Notes: generated by a model from the sequence alone, not told the origin. DNA of 33,672 nt from Halothiobacillus sp. 35-54-62 (GCA_002281295.1 NCFS01000018.1:1-33672), one strand, 5' to 3'; positions 1 to 6,750 are shown, numbered from the stretch's first letter. A program made the numbers and translations.

Positions 1-148
1 CCCGGCTGGCCTGCGACCTCCGAGCGCCATTCGACCATCGACCTGACCATCGCAAGCTCGCGGGCATCCCGCGACAGCTTCTCCAGCTCACGGTGGGTCC
101 TGCCGCGCTCGCGCAGATAATACTGCCCCCATCGGATAAAGGTCAGTA
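1..148 (-). CDS. Partial unknown protein, cut by the IS21 element
   Basis: One minus-strand frame is open from the IS left end to the window edge. It reads as a charged, probably helical peptide with segments such as FIRWGQYYLRERG and RELEKLSRDAREL. No start or stop is visible, and the frame is also open into the IS terminal repeat, so the gene's own start is missing. I do not recognise a family. A plus-strand frame is open over most of the same stretch, so the coding call is weak. The stretch is GC-rich and bears no resemblance to the ribA remnant on the other side of the IS. Confidence 0.3.
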
Positions 149-198
149 TGTCAAACAGCGTCGAAAATTGACCACCCAACAGCGTCCAATTTTGACCA
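149..198. repeat. Left end of IS21 element: two copies of the terminal repeat
   Basis: Two tandem copies of a roughly 20-bp motif, CAGCGTCGAAAATTGACC and CAGCGTCCAATTTTGACC, occupy 149-174 and 178-198. Their inverted partners lie at the right end. Multiple transposase-binding repeats at the ends are typical of IS21-family elements. Confidence 0.85.
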
Positions 199-203
199 GG
201 GTA

Positions 204-941
204 TCAGGCTGATTTCTTGCGCTGTTTGAAGCGGTAGGAGTCGTTGCCGGTTTCAAGGATGTCGCAGTGGTGGGTGATGCGATCGAGCAGAGCTGTGGTC
301 ATTTTTGCGTTGCCGAATACGTTGACCCATTCACCGAAGCTGAGGTTAGTGGTGATGATCAGCGAGGTCTTCTCATAGAGCTGGCTGATGAGGTGGAAGA
401 GCAAAGCACCGCCCGACTCAGGGAAGGGTAGATAGCCAAGTTCATCGATGATCACCATATCAATCAGGGTGAGTTGTCGGGCCAGGATGCCCGCCTTGCC
501 TTGTTGCTTTTCCTTCTCCAGCAGATTGACCAGATCCACGGCATTGTAGAAGCGCACCCGCTTGCTCTGCTGAACGGCAGCGACACCCAGGGCGGTGGAG
601 AGATGGGTCTTGCCGGTACCGGTGCCACCGACGAGGATCAGGTTATGAGCGGTGTCGAGGTAACCGCCCTGGGCGAGCTGTTCGATCCGAACCTGGGACA
701 GCGGGGATTCCTGCCAGTCAAAGCCGCCGAGATCCCGGTGCATGGGAAAGCGTGCGGCCTTAAGCTGGTAGGCCAGACTACGGGCTTGGCGGTCGGCCTG
801 TTCGGCATCCAGCAGGCGCAGCAGCATGCCTTCGGGTGAGAGCGGCTGTCGGGGAGATTCGGCCCGCAATTCCCGCCAGGCCTCGACCATACCGTACAGC
901 TTCAGTGCCTTCAGGCGGCACAGGTGGTTGGACTCAGACAT
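204..941 (-). CDS. istB: IstB-like ATPase of IS21 element
   Basis: This is the helper ATPase of IS21 transposition, of the DnaA/IstB AAA+ type, which forms filaments on DNA and directs the IstA transposase. Counting from the chosen start there are 245 residues. Walker A GGTGTGKT is at about 105-112 and Walker B DMVIIDE at about 161-167. The start at 941 ([10 protein letters not shown]) is preferred to a longer frame because GGGAGG lies just upstream. This ATG overlaps the istA stop (ATGTCTGA), which indicates translational coupling. The length is normal and the frame is intact, so IstB itself may be functional even though its partner is broken. Confidence 0.93.
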   Translation of the reverse strand: MSESNHLCRLKALKLYGMVEAWRELRAESPRQPLSPEGMLLRLLDAEQADRQARSLAYQLKAARFPMHRDLGGFDWQESPLSQVRIEQLAQGGYLDTAHNLILVGGTGTGKTHLSTALGVAAVQQSKRVRFYNAVDLVNLLEKEKQQGKAGILARQLTLIDMVIIDELGYLPFPESGGALLFHLISQLYEKTSLIITTNLSFGEWVNVFGNAKMTTALLDRITHHCDILETGNDSYRFKQRKKSA

Positions 942-2441
942 GGCATCCTCCCAGCAGGCTGTCATAGCGACCGCAATTGGCGGTCGGCTCGTTGCGCAGG
1001 ATCAGGGCGACAGGAACCTCCATGATCGGACGATGCATCGGTTCGGTCAGACGGCGTAACTCGTTGAGCACCACCGAGGCATGGGGGTGTCCATGCTCCA
1101 AGGCCAACTGACAGGCCACATCAAGTGCTTCGAGCCCGCTGCTACGGGCGGCCAGCAACAGATCGGTGAAGGCCCGGTCACCCTTGGGCTGCTTGAGCAG
1201 AAAGGTCCGCACCGCCATGATGGCCAAAGGTAGCTGCCATTCGATGAAGGGCTGACCATGCCTCAGTGCCCCGGGCTTGGTTTCGAGGATCGGCACATAG
1301 TGCCAGGGCTGGCAGGCCAGTTGATCCCGCCCAAACAGGCGCTCATGTTCGGCAATCATCTCCCCCTCGGCCGCGACCCGCACATGAGTGGCGCTGATGC
1401 GCACTGAAACCACTTTGCCCGCCCAGGTGGCCGGTACGCTGTAGCGATTGCGATCGACTGAGATGAGACAGGTACTGGACACTCGTAGCGGTTGTTCGAC
1501 ATAACCATGGAACGGCATGCTGATCGGCCGCAGCGCCGGTCGCTCCGCAGCCCAAGCCTCGGCGATGGTCCCCTGCTTGTCAGGATGCACTCGCTCGGCC
1601 AGCTCACGGCATCGCTGCTCAAGCCAGGCGTTCAGTTCCTTGAAGTCGGCAAAGCGAGGCGTCGGGGTGAACAACCACTCCCGAATATTGCCCACCTGCC
1701 CTGATTGATCAACTTGGCGACCTGCCCCTTCTCCCAGCCCCAGGCAGGCGTACAAGCCACCGGCTCGAACAGGTAATGATTGGCCAGCGCCAGAAAGCGC
1801 CGGTTGAACTGGCGCTCCTTGCCGCTGAATACCGCATCGACCACCGTCTTGAGGTTGTCGTAGACCATCTTCTGTGGCGCTCCGCCGAAGAAGGCGAACG
1901 CCCGGTCATGGGCATCCAGTACCATCTCCTGCGTCTCACGGGGATAGGCGACCACGAACATCGCCCGGCTGTGAGTCAGCCGAAAGTGCGCCAGCTTGAT
2001 CGTCTGACTCACGCCACCGAGAACCACATGCTCGTAACTCCAGTCGAACTGACCGACCTCGCCGGGTGCAAACGACAGCGGTACAAAGGCCTGTATGACG
2101 GTGCCACGCACCGAAGCCGCCGTCTTCCACGCCTTCACATGGCGCTGAACACTGTCATACGCCCCATGATAGCCCTCCGCCTGCAAGCCCTCGAACAACC
2201 GACGGGCGGTGCGGCGCCGTGCCTTGGGCAAGGCCGCATCCAAGGCCAGCCATTGCTCAAGCAGGACTGAGAAAGGCCCGAGTTGCGGTTTGGGTTGGGC
2301 TGATCGTCGATAGGCCGGTTCGGCCAGAATGCCAAGATACTTCTTGACCGTATTACGCGAGAGATTCAAAGAACGGGCGATGGCACTGATGCTTTCCCCG
2401 CCTACGTGATGTCGACGGCGAATTTTGCCGATGGTTTCCAT
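934..2441 (-). pseudogene. istA: IstA transposase, frame-broken
   Basis: This is an IS21-family DDE transposase. The first part starts at 2441 (METIGKIRRR), with GGAG upstream. It has a helix-turn-helix (SISAIARSLNLSRNTVKKYL) and the catalytic-core motifs GQFDWSYEH, YDNLKTVV and GWEKGQV, which supply the two Asp and the Glu. Just after the Glu motif the frame changes, between about 1702 and 1735. The C-terminal part (NIREWLFTPTPRF onward) continues in the -1 frame to 934. The 8-bp sequence ACCTGCCC occurs at both 1694 and 1720, which suggests a small insertion or duplication. A sequencing error or a frameshift that is used in vivo cannot be excluded, but no classical slippery heptamer is present. 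Confidence 0.85.
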
Positions 2442-2461
2442 GCAAAGCACTCCAGGATGAC

Positions 2462-2480
2462 CTCCGCCAAAACGGCGGAG
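2462..2480. other. Perfect hairpin in the istA leader
   Basis: CTCCGCC and GGCGGAG form a 7-bp perfect stem around AAAAC. The hairpin lies between the right-end repeats and the istA ribosome binding site. It would form in any transcript entering the element from outside as well as in the istA mRNA. Shielding of the start from outside transcription, as known for some other IS families, is an inference. Confidence 0.5.
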
Positions 2481-2497
2481 TGTGGCACAACCGGGGG

Positions 2498-2557
2498 TGG
2501 TCAAATTTGGACGCTGTTTCCCGCGGATTCCTGCTCACTTTTGCACGCTGTTTTACA
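2498..2557. repeat. Right end of IS21 element: two copies of the terminal repeat
   Basis: The inner copy (2498-2519, TGGTCAAATTTGGACGCTG) and the outer copy (2533-2557, ending GCACGCTGTTTTACA) are inverted relative to the two left-end repeats. The outermost base is the A at 2557, and the ribA remnant starts at the next base. Confidence 0.85.
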
Positions 2558-2791
2558 GCCAAGATGCAGCGAGCGGAACTGGACACGGTTGAAGCGTTCG
2601 ATGCGCTCGGATTGAAACAAGATGTATGCAGTTATGACGATGCTGTGCAGATGTTACATCTCATCGGTATCGACTCAGTTCGGCTCATATCGAACAACCC
2701 CCGAAAGCTGCGATATCTGGAGACGAATGGAATCCGTGCTGAATTCGTGAACACACATTGGGCTTCCCCCGATTCACGGACACACAGTTAA
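2558..2791 (+). pseudogene. ribA: GTP cyclohydrolase II remnant (C-terminal part)
   Basis: The frame starting right at the IS edge reads ELDTVEAFDALGLKQDV, then DAVQMLHLIGIDSVRL, then SNNPRKLRYLETNGI. This is the pattern of the C-terminal region of GTP cyclohydrolase II (LDT-E-LGF-D and the VRLLTNNP-K motif), the first enzyme of riboflavin synthesis. The zinc-binding and catalytic N-terminal part is absent. After NGI the match fades and a stop follows at 2789-2791, where more residues would be expected. The piece is therefore broken at both ends and has no start of its own. The IS may have cut the gene, or it may have arrived already broken. Confidence 0.7.
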
Positions 2792-2836
2792 GCTCGATGG
2801 ACTTCCCTCTGACCTTTTTACGGACGGTTGTGAAAA

Positions 2837-2873
2837 CGGGGTAGAACCCATCTTCGGGGTAGAACCCTATCTT
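2837..2873. repeat. Two-copy tandem repeat of 18-19 bp
   Basis: CGGGGTAGAACCCATCTT is followed directly by CGGGGTAGAACCCTATCTT, differing by one inserted T. It sits in the non-coding stretch 2792-2941 between the ribA remnant and the recombinase stop. Each copy contains a short GGGGTAGAACCC partial palindrome. Function is unknown. Confidence 0.7.
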
Positions 2874-2941
2874 CATGGGTAGTGTTGCGGAGGGAATAGT
2901 GTGTGGTGGATTAAGACCTCTACCAATTAACCGAACCGTCA

Positions 2942-3937
2942 CTAGTTCGACGTCCGAACCGACCCGCCCTGCTTAACCGGTGTCAGAGACGTTTTCCTCC
3001 CCTCAATGGTATTTTTGTGTTGCGTACGCTCAACCACACGCGCCACATCAGCGGCTTCAGCTTCGACCAAAATACAGCCGCGACCAGAGCGACGTTTGCC
3101 ATAATGTACTTGGTGCGTGCTAGTCACCGCATGCCCCATAAGTGCCGCGATAACCTCTGGCGCAAGACCTGCTGATTTGGCATCTGCTGCAAACTGATGT
3201 CTAGCGCTGTACAAACTGGGCTGCTTTTTGCGCCGTGGCCATAGTGCCCGTGTCGCTCGCCATAGCGCCAGTCGGCAACCTTCATACACTTCAGTAAATT
3301 CTCCGATCTGAACGGTGCGGATGAACTCAAGCAACGCCTCCTGTCCAGCGCCAGTTAGATTCACATGCACCGTACGCTCAGGTCCGTGGGCACGGTGCTC
3401 ATCGTATTTGGCGTTGTGCACGCGTAGGATCACCTCTTTTTCATCCTGATGTGCCCCAACGAACTGCCACTCAATCGGACGCAACCCCGTCATGAGCCCC
3501 CAAACCAGCCATTGGCCCGTCATTATGTCCCAACGCCCCCCGTGCTCGCCAAGGTGTTTGACCAAGGCATCCATGTCGGCATTCTTCAGTGTTTTGCTCT
3601 TGTAAGATGAAGTGCGGGCGGGTAGATCGTGTCGATCCTGAATAGCTAAAGGCTGCTCCATCAGCCTAGCGTGCAATGATGACGCATCCGGTACATTCTG
3701 CAGATACAGGACATACACCACGGCTGCACGATATTGTCGCCAGGTTGCCGGACGTAAGGCGGGGCGGCATGATTCCAGCCAGGCAATAAAGCCCGGCCAT
3801 TCTGGTGCTAAATTCTTACGGGCATAACGTGCCCAGAGTTGCTCCCAGCGCTTGAGGTAGGCTGCGGATGTTTTTTCTCCTCCCCCTGTTACTGTTCGCA
3901 CAGTCACACTTCGTCCTGTTTGCGTAAATTCTTCCAT
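2942..3937 (-). CDS. Tyrosine recombinase/integrase-like protein
   Basis: This 331-residue protein has the layout of the tyrosine recombinase (phage integrase) family, which cuts and joins DNA through a 3'-phosphotyrosine. The N-terminal part (about 25-100) looks like the SAM-like DNA-binding domain. The catalytic part has TGLRPIEW (Arg153), a probable Lys177 in HNAKYDEH, YSARHQF (Arg246), MGH (His269) and HYG (Tyr279, the likely nucleophile). The first His of the usual H-x-x-R box is Tyr243 here. The start overlaps the stop of the upstream gene (TAATG), so it is translated as part of a three-gene operon. Sequence relation to known integrative elements was not recognised. Resolvase-like or gene-inversion roles are alternatives. 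Confidence 0.85.
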   Translation of the reverse strand: MEEFTQTGRSVTVRTVTGGGEKTSAAYLKRWEQLWARYARKNLAPEWPGFIAWLESCRPALRPATWRQYRAAVVYVLYLQNVPDASSLHARLMEQPLAIQDRHDLPARTSSYKSKTLKNADMDALVKHLGEHGGRWDIMTGQWLVWGLMTGLRPIEWQFVGAHQDEKEVILRVHNAKYDEHRAHGPERTVHVNLTGAGQEALLEFIRTVQIGEFTEVYEGCRLALWRATRALWPRRKKQPSLYSARHQFAADAKSAGLAPEVIAALMGHAVTSTHQVHYGKRRSGRGCILVEAEAADVARVVERTQHKNTIEGRKTSLTPVKQGGSVRTSN

Positions 3938-4416
3938 TACCGAACCGAGAAACGAGGTTCCCTTTCGACCGCAAAGCGCGATTCTGAGTCAGAATCCGCG
4001 GATACTGGGGTAAGTTTCCGCCGCCGTATTGGCTTCTGCCAGGTCTCAAAACCATATGGGGGCAAAGAGTCGCGGTAATCCTCCAGACTCCAGCGCTCAT
4101 GAACCTCCCCATCCTCATCACTCACCATCTGCGGTTGAGGGATAAGCGGATTGTCGATACCCAGAATACAGCCGATGAGATCTGCTTCATCCGGTTCATT
4201 GACGTCGACCCAAGCATGTAGGTGCCGAGCAAAGAGGCGCCATAATTTACCATTGAGCCAAGCATCGCACGCTTCCGGGTCATCGACTTTTTTAGCCCAC
4301 CAATTAGCCAGTGCGCCGGCATCTAGGTCGTCCAGACCGTTATTCTCCACCTCGTAAAGTCGCAGAAGCACCGCACTCATTGCCGTGGGGCATTGCATAA
4401 TATTTTCTTGAGACAT
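3937..4416 (-). CDS. Unknown 159-residue acidic protein, middle gene of recombinase operon
   Basis: I do not recognise this family. The protein is rich in Asp and Glu and in Trp (NWWAKK, DAWLNGKLWRLF), with a basic patch near the end (KPIRRRKL). No signal peptide or membrane segment is seen. The start at 4416 has a good GAGGTG ribosome binding site, and the stop is fused to the recombinase start as TAATG. That coupling suggests it works with the recombinase, for example as an accessory DNA-binding or directionality factor; this is inference from position only. A perfect inverted repeat lies about 20 bp upstream. Confidence 0.75.
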   Translation of the reverse strand: MSQENIMQCPTAMSAVLLRLYEVENNGLDDLDAGALANWWAKKVDDPEACDAWLNGKLWRLFARHLHAWVDVNEPDEADLIGCILGIDNPLIPQPQMVSDEDGEVHERWSLEDYRDSLPPYGFETWQKPIRRRKLTPVSADSDSESRFAVEREPRFSVR

Positions 4417-4434
4417 GATGACACCTCGGTCAAT

Positions 4435-4461
4435 AATGATTACACGATGACTGTAATCATT
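4435..4461. promoter_or_regulatory. Perfect 9-bp inverted repeat upstream of the 159-residue gene
   Basis: AATGATTAC and GTAATCATT flank a 9-bp spacer (ACGATGACT). The spacer contains GATGAC, which also forms the arms of the second palindrome at 4802-4814. It may be an operator for the ribbon-helix-helix protein, or a core-type site for the recombinase, whose sites usually have arms of about this size. The sequence does not decide between these. Confidence 0.55.
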
Positions 4462-4516
4462 TTTAAGCCAAAAGGGAAGCCCTCTGAATTCAGGTCAAAT
4501 ATAGAGAGAGGGTAGT

Positions 4517-4783
4517 TCAGTCGGAGGGTGGTTCGATATGCGGTATGGCGGTCTCGATGCGCACGGCATCGAGTAATCGTTCTACGACATCCTGCCGCTC
4601 AATGCCCCAGAGGAGCGAAAGTGCGTCCAGGCGTGATATAGAAGCTGGTGACAAAAACAGGTTTACTTGAGTGCGCTCACCTTCTGCCAGGCGTGCGCGA
4701 CGACGGCGCTGAGCAAGACGGACTTGCTCACGGCGACGTTGGCGGGGATCTTCTTCGTTGAGTGACATTAGCGCATTGTACAT
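4517..4783 (-). CDS. Ribbon-helix-helix-like small protein
   Basis: This 88-residue protein has a very basic N-terminal third (RQRRREQVRLAQRRRRARL). It continues with RTQVNLFLS (candidate beta strand), PASISRLDALSLLWG (helix A) and ERQDVVERLLDAVR (helix B), an order that fits the CopG/Arc-type DNA-binding fold. It is the first gene of the recombinase operon and a plausible autorepressor. The start is uncertain: ATG at 4783 or at 4768, neither with a clear ribosome binding site. A palindrome lies about 20 bp upstream. The stop at 4517 leaves 100 bp to the next gene, which holds the other inverted repeat. Confidence 0.65.
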   Translation of the reverse strand: MYNALMSLNEEDPRQRRREQVRLAQRRRRARLAEGERTQVNLFLSPASISRLDALSLLWGIERQDVVERLLDAVRIETAIPHIEPPSD

Positions 4784-4801
4784 TAGCGGACGTTATCGGA
4801 A

Positions 4802-4814
4802 AGATGACAGTCAT
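4802..4814. promoter_or_regulatory. Perfect 6-bp palindrome upstream of the ribbon-helix-helix gene
   Basis: GATGAC-A-GTCATC is a perfect inverted repeat. On the minus strand it falls between a possible -35 (TTGAAT) and a weak -10-like GATAAC, so it could act as an operator. It shares GATGAC with the spacer of the repeat at 4435-4461. Confidence 0.45.
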
Positions 4815-5039
4815 CAATTCAAGGACTCAGAGGCTGTGATTTCTATTCAAATTTGGAGCTGAGTATTCATCTGGTCTTATGGCCAAACGGATGTGAATCG
4901 GGAAGAATAGATCGGGCATCAAAGATCGCGCCCAACCTTGCTCATAAACCACCGGTTTGCTTTTGCAAGGCGATGTGGGCTGATGGTGCATTTTTTCACC
5001 GGGTAAGATCAGCGGTAAGATAGATCAAGGGGTGAAATG
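4815..5039. other. Non-coding stretch between the recombinase module and the tRNA terminator
   Basis: No credible gene is seen on either strand. There is a short direct repeat, GGTAAGAT, near 5000-5020. No copy of the tRNA-Ser 3' end that would mark an attachment site was found here or in 2792-2941. Confidence 0.5.
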
Positions 5040-5066
5040 AAAAAAGCCCATGAAATCATGGGCTTA
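5040..5066 (-). terminator. Intrinsic terminator after tRNA-Ser
   Basis: On the minus strand, AAGCCCATG and CATGGGCTT form a stem around ATTT, ending in a run of Ts. It follows the tRNA by about 12 bp, and the stop codon of the amt reading frame (TAA, 5064-5066) lies at the edge of its stem. Confidence 0.85.
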
Positions 5067-6371
5067 ATCATCGCATATGGCGGAGAAAGAGGGATTCGAA
5101 CCCTCGATAGAGTTTCCCCTATACACCCTTAGCAGGGGTGCGCCTTCAGCCACTCGGCCATTTCTCCACGGGCGTGCGTATTTTGGTGTTGAGGATATTC
5201 GATGGATGCTGAGATCAGCGCCTTCAAACTCTTGCTCTTCGGTTAAGCGAATGCCGACAAATCGTTTCAGCAGACCGTAGATAACAGCACCCGAAATCAG
5301 CGCAATCACGATAGCGAGTAAGGTGCCGATGAGTTGTGCTGTAAAGCTTACGCCCCCAACGCCGCCAAGCGCTTTAAGCCCGAATATGCCTGCCGCGAGC
5401 GCCCCCCAGACACCACACACGCCATGGAGCGACCAAACACCCAGTACATCATCAATTTTGAGGCGATTCTGCACGAAGGTGAACAGCCATACAAATAAGC
5501 CGCCCGCAATTAAACCGGTGGCGAGCGCTCCTATGGGGTGCATCACATCGGAGCCGGCGCACACGGCAACCAAGCCGGCCAGTGGGCCATTGTGCAGAAA
5601 ACCTGGGTCATTTCGACCGACCACGAGGGCAGATAAGATGCCGCCCACCATCGCCATGAGCGAGTTGACGGCCACAAGCCCCGATATGCCTTCAATATTT
5701 TGGGCCGACATGACGTTAAAACCGAACCAGCCCACCGTGAGAACCCATGAACCGAGCGCTAAAAAGGGGATATTGGAAGGGGGGTGCGCAAAAATCTCAC
5801 CATTTTTGCCGTAACGCCCATGCCGAGAACCCAGCAACCAAACGGCGGCGAGGGCAATCCAACCGCCCATGCCATGCACGACCATGGAGCCTGCATAATC
5901 ATGAAAGGCCGCACCGAATTGGTGGGTTAGCCAGGCTTGAAAACCGAAATTATTATTCCAAATCAAGCCCTCATAAAAGGGATAAACAAGGGACACGATG
6001 ATAAACGTGGCCACGAGTTGTGGATAAAATTTAGCCCGCTCAGCAATGCCACCGGAAATAATGGCGGGAATGGCGGCGGCGAATGTCAGCAGAAAGAAAA
6101 ATTTAACCAGTTCATGGCCATGATCGACCGTGAGCGCGCTCGCCGATTCCCAAAAACCAATATGGTAGGCTACGTAATAGCCAATAAAGAAATAGGCAAT
6201 GGTGGAAACGGCAAAGTCCGCCATGATTTTAGCGAGGGCATTCACTTGATTTTTACGCCGGACGGTGCCCACCTCTAAGAAAGCGAACCCTGCGTGCATT
6301 GCCAGCACCATGACGGCGCCTGCCAGTACAAACAACACATCGATGGCGCTAATTAACGATTGGGTTTCCAT
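5064..6371 (-). CDS. amt: Ammonium transporter Amt, frame running through tRNA-Ser
   Basis: This is an inner-membrane ammonium channel of the Amt/Mep/Rh family. The frame has about 435 residues, with the usual set of about 11 membrane segments. Family landmarks are AFLEVGTVRRKNQ, DYAGSMVVHGMGG (first pore His) and GVWSLHGVCGVWG (second pore His). The start at 6371 (METQSLISAI) is chosen because GAGGGA lies at good spacing upstream. The typical C-terminus, GADLSIHRISSTP, ends just before the tRNA, but no stop codon follows it. The frame goes on through the whole tRNA-Ser gene and stops at 5064, adding about 35 tRNA-encoded residues. No glnK partner is nearby. The transporter call is very sure; the natural C-terminus is not. 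Confidence 0.92.
   Translation of the reverse strand: METQSLISAIDVLFVLAGAVMVLAMHAGFAFLEVGTVRRKNQVNALAKIMADFAVSTIAYFFIGYYVAYHIGFWESASALTVDHGHELVKFFFLLTFAAAIPAIISGGIAERAKFYPQLVATFIIVSLVYPFYEGLIWNNNFGFQAWLTHQFGAAFHDYAGSMVVHGMGGWIALAAVWLLGSRHGRYGKNGEIFAHPPSNIPFLALGSWVLTVGWFGFNVMSAQNIEGISGLVAVNSLMAMVGGILSALVVGRNDPGFLHNGPLAGLVAVCAGSDVMHPIGALATGLIAGGLFVWLFTFVQNRLKIDDVLGVWSLHGVCGVWGALAAGIFGLKALGGVGGVSFTAQLIGTLLAIVIALISGAVIYGLLKRFVGIRLTEEQEFEGADLSIHRISSTPKYARPWRNGRVAEGAPLLRVYRGNSIEGSNPSFSAICDD
5078..5167 (-). tRNA. tRNA-Ser, anticodon GCU
   Basis: A class II tRNA with a 7-bp acceptor stem (GGAGAAA with TTTCTCC), an anticodon loop CTGCTAA giving GCU, a long variable arm, a T arm GAGGG-TTCGAAT-CCCTC, discriminator G and an encoded CCA at 5078-5080. 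It reads AGC/AGU codons. Its 5' end lies inside the open amt frame on the same strand, so it is probably cut by RNase P from the amt transcript. A csrA-adjacent tRNA-Ser(GCU) is also known in E. coli (serV). Confidence 0.97.
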
Positions 6372-6406
6372 ACGTCCCTCAAGGCTCAATTGACAACACA
6401 AAGCAA

Positions 6407-6430
6407 GAAGCCGACTGATCGGCCGGCTTC
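6407..6430 (-). terminator. Hairpin between csrA and amt
   Basis: GAAGCCG and CGGCTTC form a 7-bp stem. On the minus strand it is followed by TTGCTTTG, a weak T-rich tail. It could end part of the csrA transcripts; leaky termination would still feed amt and the tRNA. Confidence 0.6.
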
Positions 6431-6453
6431 GTTTTAAAACATTTTAATTCGGT

Positions 6454-6660
6454 TTAATCCAGTTCAGGCGCGGGGTGATCCCCTTCGTGGGCATTGCCTT
6501 CGTTTTTAATGCGTTGGTAAATTTCCTCGCGATGCACAGAGACATCTTTGGGCGCGTCTATCCCGATACGAACTTGATTCCCTTTAATGCCGAGCACAGT
6601 GATGGAGACATCGTCACCGACTCTGAGCACTTCTCCAATTCGACGCGTTAAAATCAACAT
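6454..6660 (-). CDS. csrA: Carbon storage regulator CsrA
   Basis: This 68-residue homodimeric RNA-binding protein binds GGA motifs in mRNA leaders and blocks or promotes translation, controlling carbon flow, motility and biofilm genes. The N-terminus [10 protein letters not shown] and the segment [19 protein letters not shown] are diagnostic; Arg44-type binding residues (VHREEIY) are present. A strong AAGGAG site lies upstream. The position after alaS-lysC is common in gammaproteobacteria. The leader carries two GGA motifs, one within the ribosome binding site, consistent with autoregulation. Confidence 0.97.
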   Translation of the reverse strand: MLILTRRIGEVLRVGDDVSITVLGIKGNQVRIGIDAPKDVSVHREEIYQRIKNEGNAHEGDHPAPELD

Positions 6661-6708
6661 AGATCAACACTCCTTATTTTGTCCACTTTTGCGAAGCAGG
6701 GCAAAAGT
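6661..6708 (-). promoter_or_regulatory. csrA leader: hairpin plus two GGA motifs
   Basis: ACTTTTGC and GCAAAAGT form a perfect 8-bp stem (6685-6708). It is followed by TGGACA and then AAGGAG, both before the ATG. CsrA proteins bind GGA motifs, and one here covers the ribosome binding site, so self-repression is plausible. It is inferred, not shown. Confidence 0.5.
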
Positions 6709-6750
6709 TGTAAAATTAAATTCCCAAAAACATGAGCCTAAGCAAAATCT

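Larger units (their letters stand above)
149..2557 (-). mobile_element. IS21-family insertion sequence, about 2.4 kb
   Basis: Both IS21-family genes, istA and istB, are present and overlap. They are bracketed by inverted terminal sequences that begin TGTCAAACAGCGT on the left and, read inward, TGTAAAACAGCGT on the right. Ends of the form TG...CA, doubled terminal repeats and a size near 2.4 kb all fit the family. The flanks (GGTCAGTA on the left, GCCAAGAT on the right) do not form a direct repeat, so no target duplication is visible. istA is frame-broken, so this copy is probably not autonomous. Confidence 0.9.

Noticed and set aside
149-2557. Programmed frameshift in istA
   Set aside because: No classical slippery heptamer is present, and the family normally encodes IstA in one frame; mutation is more likely.
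2685-2942. Minus-strand 85-codon frame after the recombinase
   Set aside because: GTG start without ribosome binding site, covers the tandem repeat and the antisense of the ribA remnant, and has no family-like sequence.
5078-5167. Attachment site at tRNA-Ser for the recombinase module
   Set aside because: No copy of the tRNA 3' end was found at the far side of the module, so integration into this tRNA is not supported.
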